This document shows positions 6,741 through 11,928 of a DNA stretch of 32,362 nt, in pieces. The stretch's first letter is position 1. Every line of letters starts with the position of its first letter. The notes under the pieces were generated by a model. It saw only the letters and a program-made list of their open reading frames with translations. It was not told the origin of the DNA and made no database searches. The position numbers and the translations under genes were made by a program. Source of the DNA: a virus; IMG/VR virus record IMGVR_UViG_3300042934_000518, positions 1 through 32,362 of that record; one strand, written 5' to 3'.

Positions 6741-6932
6741 TTATTTGCTCTTTTGTGTGATTCTAGTTTCATTTTCTTTGAGCCATTGTTCAATTGACTC
6801 TTTTCTGTACAATACCCTGCGTCCTAAAGCAACGTGAGGTATTTCTTTTTCTCGTGTCATTTTATAAATGGTATCAATGGAAACGCCCAACAGTTCAGAT
6901 AGTTCTCTTGCGTTTATTGTGAGTTTATCCAT
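6741..6932 (-). CDS. Excisionase-like HTH_17 DNA-binding protein (copy 2)
   Basis: 63 residues with the MerR-like/excisionase winged helix: INARELSELLGVSIDTIYKM, then IPHVALGRRVLYRKES and EQWLKENE. It is highly similar over its whole length to the protein at 2107-2307, and both are on the minus strand. The ATG has AAGGCGG nine bases upstream. It diverges from the rightward regulator at 7273 across a 340-bp control region, a layout typical of a lysis/lysogeny switch, so it may work as a regulator and not as the recombination factor. A duplicated module is the simplest origin. Confidence 0.85.
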   Translation of the reverse strand: MDKLTINARELSELLGVSIDTIYKMTREKEIPHVALGRRVLYRKESIEQWLKENETRITQKSK

Positions 6933-7180
6933 GTTATTTTTCCGCCTTATGTTTTGGATGATAACTAAATTCTATGGTTTCATTCTACGAACCGTCTATG
7001 ATCAAAATATGGAAAATAGAAGCATATTAGTGGTTAATTATTGAAGAAATATATGTATTCGTGATTCAATTAAATAGGACAATTAGAATATTTTCTAAGA
7101 GTGATAACTTGATTTTGATCCGTATTAAATTTGATATACTTTGATCTTATGGTGATAATAATACTTAGAAAAATCATTTT

Positions 7181-7207
7181 ACATACATGTTTGACAAACG
7201 TGTATGT
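7181..7207. promoter_or_regulatory. 27-bp operator-like palindrome over the early promoter
   Basis: ACATACATGTTTG and CAAACGTGTATGT are 13-bp arms around a central A with a single mismatched position. The palindrome covers the -35 hexamer of the promoter at 7191-7219, so a bound dimer would block it. The binder could be the HTH protein made from 7273 or one of the excisionase-like proteins. Confidence 0.75.
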
Positions 7208-7219
7208 ATTATTTATAAT
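7191..7219 (+). promoter_or_regulatory. Consensus sigma-A promoter for the early region
   Basis: TTGACA (7191-7196) and TATAAT (7214-7219) with exactly 17 bases between are a perfect vegetative promoter, pointing right toward the regulator at 7273. Its strength implies that it must be repressed in the lysogen. Of the 340-bp gap 6933-7272, the left part also holds TTTGAT repeats (near 7112, 7129 and 7139) and a GGTTTC/GAACC pair (6976-6993) of unknown use. Confidence 0.88.
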
Positions 7220-7272
7220 ATGTCATGTGATACAAAAAAGTTTGTATATTTAGCGAAAAAGGGAGATTAAAA

Positions 7273-7725
7273 TTGACAGGACTTACATATTTAGCTGATG
7301 TATGTAACATTTCATTAGCAGAAGTTGCAAGAACATTAAATGTAACAAGAGGAACTGTTGGACAATGGACTGGTTTAAGAAAAGTTGCAATTCCTACAAA
7401 ACATATAACGAGTCTAATTAAACTCTTTCATTTACCATCAGATCTATATTACATTTTATTTGCACTTGATATGGACGAGTTGGATAAAACAAAAGTTGAT
7501 CTATGGAATAAGCAACAAGAGCTATCCAATATCGAAGGCGATGAAGGGATTAAAAGAAAAATTGCCCAAATTAATGTTTTAATTGAATCTCTTAAAAAAG
7601 AATTATTATTGGCAGCAGAAAAAAATAACAGCATTGATAGTAAGATTCAGGATGTTAAAGAGTTAATTAATGACATTAAACATAACAATGAGCTGATTAT
7701 TAAAGAATTAGAAAGCGATAAATAA
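7273..7725 (+). CDS. HTH regulator with C-terminal coiled coil
   Basis: 150 residues from TTG 7273, with AAAGGGAG about eight bases upstream. Residues 5-50 look like an XRE/Cro-type helix-turn-helix (CNISLAEVARTLNVTRGTVG, then QWTGLRKVAIPTKHI). From about 65 on, the chain is a charged heptad-like coiled coil (dimerisation). It is the first gene after the strong promoter and so a candidate autoregulator acting on the 7181-7207 palindrome. No peptidase or LexA-like domain is present, so induction would not be by simple RecA-type self-cleavage. Repressor or antirepressor roles cannot be told apart here. Confidence 0.72.
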   Translation: MTGLTYLADVCNISLAEVARTLNVTRGTVGQWTGLRKVAIPTKHITSLIKLFHLPSDLYYILFALDMDELDKTKVDLWNKQQELSNIEGDEGIKRKIAQINVLIESLKKELLLAAEKNNSIDSKIQDVKELINDIKHNNELIIKELESDK

Positions 7726-7739
7726 AATTTATTCATTTA

Positions 7740-7812
7740 AGGTGGTGTTGCTAGGGAAAGAAGGAAATAAACGTTGATCGTTGCTATTGTCGGTGAAAAC
7801 TAATAAAACAGG
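7740..7812 (+). promoter_or_regulatory. Leader element, copy 1, ahead of the small early genes
   Basis: AAGGTGGTG with a possible 10-codon mini-ORF, then CTATTGTCGGTGAAAA and a spacer to the AGGAG of the 7824 gene. The same order and near-identical blocks recur at 9564-9681 (CTATAGTCGGTGAGAA, then the next ribosome site). Noncoding conservation of this kind suggests a shared RNA or protein-binding element. Confidence 0.5.
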
Positions 7813-7823
7813 AGTGAGTTATA

Positions 7824-8072
7824 ATGCAAGAATTTATAGTTCCATTTGAAGTTCGTGGATTTGGATTTAAGAAGGTATCAGCAGACAATTATCAAGAAGC
7901 AGTTAACAATCTGGAAATGAAATTAAGCAGTTACGATGTAGATATGGAGAATTTTAAAATTCCTACATTGGATGGAGAACAGCATGTTGCTGAACTTGAA
8001 GATATTGATATAACTTATGATCGTAATTTTATTTATGAATATGAGGAATTAGAAACTTATGAAAGCAAATGA
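7824..8072 (+). CDS. Small acidic hypothetical protein
   Basis: 82 residues, strongly acidic in its second half (ELEDIDITYDRN, then EYEELETYE). The ATG follows ACAGGAGTGAG. No family recognised. It overlaps the next gene by four bases (ATGA). First in a run of six tiny genes, most of them coupled by overlapping stops and starts, in the early region. In that position phages often carry host-takeover or anti-defence proteins; that role is inference only. Confidence 0.8.
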   Translation: MQEFIVPFEVRGFGFKKVSADNYQEAVNNLEMKLSSYDVDMENFKIPTLDGEQHVAELEDIDITYDRNFIYEYEELETYESK

Positions 8073-8305
8073 AAGATGTCACTTCTGAAAAACACAAACT
8101 CATAACTATTGGTTTTCGTAATCAGCTTAGTAGGCATGGCGGTTTAAATTATCTTATTCACCCAAGGATGAGTGTTGCAGACTCAATGAACTTGGCAAAT
8201 TTGAAATGGATATGCCCGCTAAGATGGAATATGCATCCAATAGAAAGAGATGATGCTTTAAACATACTGAACATTTATAATAGATCTCAATACAAACTAT
8301 TATAA
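8069..8305 (+). CDS. Small hypothetical protein, translationally coupled
   Basis: 78 residues, basic to neutral, with LITIGFRNQLSRHGG and WICPLRWNMHPIERDDALN. The start codon overlaps the stop of the preceding gene as ATGA. No HTH or catalytic pattern is recognisable. A 98-base gap follows, holding GTATAA and TTATAC inverted half-sites (8318-8334) of unknown use. Confidence 0.7.
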   Translation: MKDVTSEKHKLITIGFRNQLSRHGGLNYLIHPRMSVADSMNLANLKWICPLRWNMHPIERDDALNILNIYNRSQYKLL

Positions 8306-8403
8306 CATGAATTAGCCGTATAACAATATTATACCTAAATTAAAATCGAATTTTTGTAAATTAAATCTACTAATCTATCAAATTTAAAGGAGATAATCTA
8401 TAA

Positions 8404-8550
8404 ATGAAGAAACAATTAGAGCAACAATTCAGAACAGCGCACGAACTTGAAATTAATGATTCATACGTTAACTGGTTTTATACGTCTCCGGCATCGGACA
8501 AGCTTATGGAAGCTTATGAGGATGCCATGAAGAAGGCGACAGTTGCATGA
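8404..8550 (+). CDS. Small hypothetical protein of 48 residues
   Basis: MKKQLEQQFRTAHELEIND...KKATVA, from an ATG with AAAGGAGATAAT upstream. Its TGA overlaps the next ATG (ATGA). Mostly helical and charged; no family recognised. The good ribosome site and the coupled junction make it a real gene in spite of its size. Confidence 0.72.
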   Translation: MKKQLEQQFRTAHELEINDSYVNWFYTSPASDKLMEAYEDAMKKATVA

Positions 8551-8756
8551 GTAATGCTGAATTGGAGTTGAGGAATCAACAATGCTTGCTTTACGAATTT
8601 CTTGGCCGTAATAATTTAAATGATAAATATATCAGTTTTCTTGAAGAACTTGTTCAAGATGATGAAAATGGTGATCTGACTATTAAAACCATGTTTGGCG
8701 ATATCAGCGATACTTTGGAAGAAACTAAGGAAATAATGAGAGGAGATTGCATTTAA
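8547..8756 (+). CDS. Small acidic hypothetical protein
   Basis: 69 residues, acidic (EELVQDDENGDLT, DTLEETKE). The ATG overlaps the upstream stop and its own TAA overlaps the next start (TAATG). The predicted fold is helical. No family recognised. Its charge would suit a DNA mimic or a partner of a basic protein, but that is speculation. Confidence 0.72.
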   Translation: MSNAELELRNQQCLLYEFLGRNNLNDKYISFLEELVQDDENGDLTIKTMFGDISDTLEETKEIMRGDCI

Positions 8757-9025
8757 TGGACAAGCAGCTAACTAAGGATATTCAGAATAAGATTGTAGAC
8801 ACAATGAACATGATTGAAGCGATACAAAATGATGATAGAACTCAATATGAATATTATTTAGTTTCATCTGAGGGAAAGAAAAAGGGATACGATGACAGGG
8901 AACATTTTCTTGAAGATGCTCTTGGATGGATCTGGAATGATCTTGAAACTTTGACGGATGATATTCGAAAGGAAACTGGAATCAGTGCTGATGCAAAATA
9001 TGAGAATGGGGCGATTGTAGAATGA
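8756..9025 (+). CDS. Small acidic hypothetical protein
   Basis: 89 residues from the ATG at 8756, which shares an A with the previous stop; GAGAGGAGA lies ten bases upstream, so the in-frame TTG at 8747 is not needed. Acidic and helical, with aromatic patches (YEYYLVSSEGKKKGYDD, LGWIWNDLETLTDDI). Unknown family. Overlaps the next gene as ATGA. Confidence 0.75.
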   Translation: MDKQLTKDIQNKIVDTMNMIEAIQNDDRTQYEYYLVSSEGKKKGYDDREHFLEDALGWIWNDLETLTDDIRKETGISADAKYENGAIVE

Positions 9026-9264
9026 GCGAAATATTAGATGCAATTGAAATTATGAATAAAAAATATGCTGATTTGGAAATGGATTTTAGATTGTTTAAAG
9101 TGATGACCTATCAGTTTTTACAATCAAGGGGAATTACGAAAGATGAATTTATTAGTTATCTGCATGAACTAAATGATCAAGCATTAACGGATATAAAAGA
9201 TAAAAAATTGAGTGAAAATGTTCGACAAATTGGTGAGTTAGCAGATTCTTTAAAAGAACACTAA
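9022..9264 (+). CDS. Small helical hypothetical protein
   Basis: 80 residues, predicted all-alpha with a probable coiled coil (AIEIMNKKYADLEMDFRLF) and a C-terminal helix (VRQIGELADSLKEH). The ATG overlaps the upstream TGA. It ends the coupled run and is followed by the structured region at 9285-9395. No family recognised. Confidence 0.72.
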   Translation: MSEILDAIEIMNKKYADLEMDFRLFKVMTYQFLQSRGITKDEFISYLHELNDQALTDIKDKKLSENVRQIGELADSLKEH

Positions 9265-9284
9265 TCTGATTAAAATTTTTGTTA

Positions 9285-9298
9285 TATCTATATAGATA
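9285..9298. repeat. Perfect 14-bp palindrome TATCTATATAGATA
   Basis: A perfect palindrome just after the small-gene operon. It shares the ATAGAT word with the large inverted repeat at 9341-9395. Possible operator or part of a replication/termination structure; no direct evidence. Confidence 0.35.
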
Positions 9299-9310
9299 AA
9301 GAAATTTTTA

Positions 9311-9340
9311 AACCCAATGAAATGTGAATTTTATTGGGTT
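9311..9340 (+). terminator. Terminator-like hairpin ending the small-gene operon
   Basis: AACCCAATGAAA (9311-9322) pairs with TTTTATTGGGTT (9329-9340), with one G-U pair and a 6-base loop. A long T-run does not follow, so efficiency is uncertain. Confidence 0.55.
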
Positions 9341-9395
9341 ATAGATACTACATGCAGTGGTGCTTAATATTCAAATCACTATATGTAGTATCTAT
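9341..9395. repeat. Long inverted repeat of 13-bp perfect arms
   Basis: ATAGATACTACAT (9341-9353) and ATGTAGTATCTAT (9383-9395) are perfect inverse copies; AGTG (9356-9359) and CACT (9377-9380) extend the stem after two mismatches. It lies between two transcription units and could be a two-way terminator, a protein site or part of an origin. Confidence 0.6.
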
Positions 9396-9456
9396 TTATA
9401 CATAAATCCATGTCATGAATTTGTCACATAAAAATTATGAAAATAGTAAATAACAC

Positions 9457-9485
9457 TTGCAATTGGATTGCGAGCGTTGTATACT
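9457..9485 (+). promoter_or_regulatory. Probable sigma-A promoter for the helicase/polymerase operon
   Basis: TTGCAA (9457-9462) and TATACT (9480-9485) with 17 bases between. Transcription from here would give a leader of about 190 bases before the 9687 gene. The spacer contains a small GCAAT/ATTGC inverted repeat that overlaps the -35. Confidence 0.6.
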
Positions 9486-9563
9486 AACTATGAACCTATT
9501 TTATACAATTTTAGGTAACTCAAATATATACGGTATTTCCTCCGCAAAACAAATATAACATAT

Positions 9564-9681
9564 GGGAGGTGATGTGGTCAAGGGGAATCACGTATATAAT
9601 TTCGTTATCACTTGATTCAGTTACATATTATGGTAATTGTTGGAACTATAGTCGGTGAGAATACAATCAAAAAGGAGACAC
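9564..9681 (+). promoter_or_regulatory. Leader element, copy 2, ahead of the helicase operon
   Basis: GGGAGGTGAT with a short GTG-started frame (about 14 codons, ending TGA near 9614), then CTATAGTCGGTGAGAA near 9644 and AAAAAGGAG. The blocks match copy 1 at 7740-7812 in order and largely in sequence, although the spacing between them differs. An upstream TTTCCTCC (9536-9543) could pair with the first GGGAGG. Confidence 0.5.
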
Positions 9682-9686
9682 ATTCA

Positions 9687-9887
9687 ATGGAGACAACAAA
9701 TAACAAGCAATATTTTTTCTGTTATTCTCGTGAACTATCTAACTATCTACATTACAAGCACCAATTTGGCATAATCACAGTTGCTATTAATCCACAGTCA
9801 AAGAAAACATTTAGCCTATTCAAGCAATCACCAGAATTGGCTGAAGCAGTAAAGAAATATAGCAGTAAATATCAACGACAATATTAA
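9687..9887 (+). CDS. Small protein resembling phage DUF5659 proteins
   Basis: 66 residues from the ATG at 9687, set by AAAGGAGA eight bases upstream. The chain reads KQYFFCYSRELSNYLHYKHQ, then a short strand and KKTFSLFKQSPELAEAVKKY. This strand-helix-strand pattern (YFFCYS...FGIITVA...KTFSLF) resembles the DUF5659 family found in Gram-positive phages, whose role is unknown. The open frame extends upstream through the leader element, but that part lacks a ribosome site. It is followed within 21 bases by the helicase-like gene. Confidence 0.7.
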   Translation: METTNNKQYFFCYSRELSNYLHYKHQFGIITVAINPQSKKTFSLFKQSPELAEAVKKYSSKYQRQY

Positions 9888-9908
9888 TAATGGAGGAATC
9901 GATAATAT

Positions 9909-11735
9909 ATGACAAATGAGCAAGTCCGACAACTTTATACATACTTATCAGTAAGTGAGCGTCAATACATAAATCAATCAGCATTCTCTGACATAGCAGC
10001 AGTATTTATCAATTATCTTGATACATATAAACAAGGAAAATCTACCTGTGAAGTATGCGATGCATCGATGGGACATGGGAAAACAACCACACTAATATGT
10101 CTCATCAAGTGGATGATCGATAAGAATATAGATATACCCTTACTCTTGGTCACAAGAGAGATATCCTTAGCTGATCGAATATATGAATCAATTAATAGTT
10201 ATAGACCAGGAACCATTGCTAATGTTACTAGACAAAATAAGGAATACATCGAGAAATCATTATTATCCTATCAATTTATTATTATCCAGCAGCAAAGACT
10301 GAAGAATTTGGCTCTAGGTTATGGCAATAAATCACTATATAACTACTGGCATGATGGAGTCAGTAAATATGTCAGAGCATTAATTATAGATGAAAAACCA
10401 ATTATGAATAGTTCGGATATATTTAATATCGGCAATCAAGAGTCGGTGATGAATTGGTTTGATGAATTAGCGAAGCCTGATGATTTAACAGTAGACAATA
10501 TACAAAAGATGAGACAAACCATTATTAATGTGATTAATCAGCAAATTGACGGTAATATTACTACTTATACATCTGCTATGCCAAAGACAATTGAGATTAC
10601 TAATTTACTCAATCTCATGAATGACATGAAGAAAGATAAACGAAATAGTGGACAATTCGATATGCTCCAACGAATGGCACACTTTAAGAAAATAATCACT
10701 AGAAATAAAGCTGGACGGATTGATGAGTACCATGTGGCTAATCGACAAGGTAAAAAAATATTTGTGAGTGAATACATAGATTATCGCAAGAAAATGAAGA
10801 TGAATATACTTATACTCGATGGAACCGCACATGAAACTGGTTTACAGTATCGAGGATATAAAGCTCAACATGTGATCAATAGAAATGATTATAGTCGACT
10901 TCATCTACATGTGGATGAAATTAATACATCGGCTGATTCACGAAATAAGAAGGGACATACAACACAAAAAGCCATAGCAAGGCGGATTAATGAAGTTAGG
11001 CGTATACATAATGACTTATTTGTATTACCCATGAAAGATGAGATTACCATATATAAAAAACTCGGAGCAATTACTGACAATGATCTTGGTAAAATTAACC
11101 TATTAAATACAACTGGCAAAAATGATCTTGGTGATTATCACTCACTCTACTTAACATCACTACCAAGGAGGAACCCTGATTATTATAAAGCAATAGCCTT
11201 AGCTTTCTGGCCTGATTGTGACTTAACAATAAGTACAGACAATAATGATGCTAATTGGTTTACGGATGATCATCTCGAGTGGATTTATCGAGGCGAGCTG
11301 AAAGCAGAACTCCTCCAGATCATTCACCGTACAGCATTACGACACATAGATAGCAATGATGAGATAGATGTATACATAGCATACGATGAAGGATTAGATA
11401 GAGTGGGAGCACATTATCCTATAGCACTCAACATCAATGAGAATTATATGAATGGAAAAGCGATCATTAGCTATCACAAATTAATTGATATGAGTCTCTA
11501 TGGTCGACAAAGCATTGTGACAAGCTTTGCAACAGATACATTATTCATGGTCAATAGTTTTGGTTTGGAGTTGCCTTGTCGAGTTGGGGAGATTGATGAT
11601 AAATTTCGTATTTTTCTCAAGAATCATTGGGATAAGCAACATAACGATATTAATTACATAATGAATGAATTTAGTCTGGAAATATACATAGATAATCATG
11701 ATCACAATAACAAAAAGGTTAGATTCATTAGCTAA
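9909..11735 (+). CDS. Superfamily-2 helicase-like ATPase
   Basis: 608 residues; the ATG has GGAGG upstream. Motif I (Walker A) is MGHGKTTT at 54-61 after DAS. Motif II is ALIIDEKP (157-164; D161, E162), a DEAD-box variant. LDGTAHE (303-309) sits where motif III would be, and Q470-I-I-H-R-T-A-L-R478 fits motif VI. It would be an ATP-driven nucleic-acid translocase or helicase of phage replication. It lies directly before the RNA-polymerase-like gene in the same direction, with a 193-base structured gap. No zinc finger or primase domain is visible. The exact family is not clear to me; helicase assignment rests on motifs I, II and VI. Confidence 0.8.
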   Translation: MTNEQVRQLYTYLSVSERQYINQSAFSDIAAVFINYLDTYKQGKSTCEVCDASMGHGKTTTLICLIKWMIDKNIDIPLLLVTREISLADRIYESINSYRPGTIANVTRQNKEYIEKSLLSYQFIIIQQQRLKNLALGYGNKSLYNYWHDGVSKYVRALIIDEKPIMNSSDIFNIGNQESVMNWFDELAKPDDLTVDNIQKMRQTIINVINQQIDGNITTYTSAMPKTIEITNLLNLMNDMKKDKRNSGQFDMLQRMAHFKKIITRNKAGRIDEYHVANRQGKKIFVSEYIDYRKKMKMNILILDGTAHETGLQYRGYKAQHVINRNDYSRLHLHVDEINTSADSRNKKGHTTQKAIARRINEVRRIHNDLFVLPMKDEITIYKKLGAITDNDLGKINLLNTTGKNDLGDYHSLYLTSLPRRNPDYYKAIALAFWPDCDLTISTDNNDANWFTDDHLEWIYRGELKAELLQIIHRTALRHIDSNDEIDVYIAYDEGLDRVGAHYPIALNINENYMNGKAIISYHKLIDMSLYGRQSIVTSFATDTLFMVNSFGLELPCRVGEIDDKFRIFLKNHWDKQHNDINYIMNEFSLEIYIDNHDHNNKKVRFIS

Positions 11736-11741
11736 AAAGTT

Positions 11742-11787
11742 GGGAGGATAGATTTCCTCAATAGAATGAGGGGAAAACAATCCTCCC
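11742..11787 (+). promoter_or_regulatory. Long hairpin between helicase and polymerase genes
   Basis: GGGAGGAT (11742-11749) pairs perfectly with ATCCTCCC (11780-11787), and inside it TTTCCTCA can pair with the TGAGGGGAAA segment. No T-run follows, so it is more likely an RNA-processing, stability or attenuation element than a plain terminator. The rest of 11788-11928 has a relatively GC-rich patch (11810-11866) with CTCTG/CAGAG arms. Confidence 0.5.
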
Positions 11788-11928
11788 GATTAAGAAATAA
11801 TTGAGCGATAATGAACAGCTCTGCTGTGAATGTTAGCGAATTGCGAGCCGACAGGCGAAGCACAGAGAAAACATACTCACTTAAACATATATCATAAATA
11901 ATTAATAATAAAGGACGGTCATACATAA

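Noticed and set aside
8318-8334. GTATAA/TTATAC inverted half-sites similar to the palindrome at 15979
   Set aside because: AT-rich six-base arms are expected often in this sequence, and no promoter overlaps them.
7240-9264. Arbitrium-type communication system, considered because of short peptides and a HTH regulator
   Set aside because: No signal-peptide-bearing pre-peptide and no TPR-type receptor are present.
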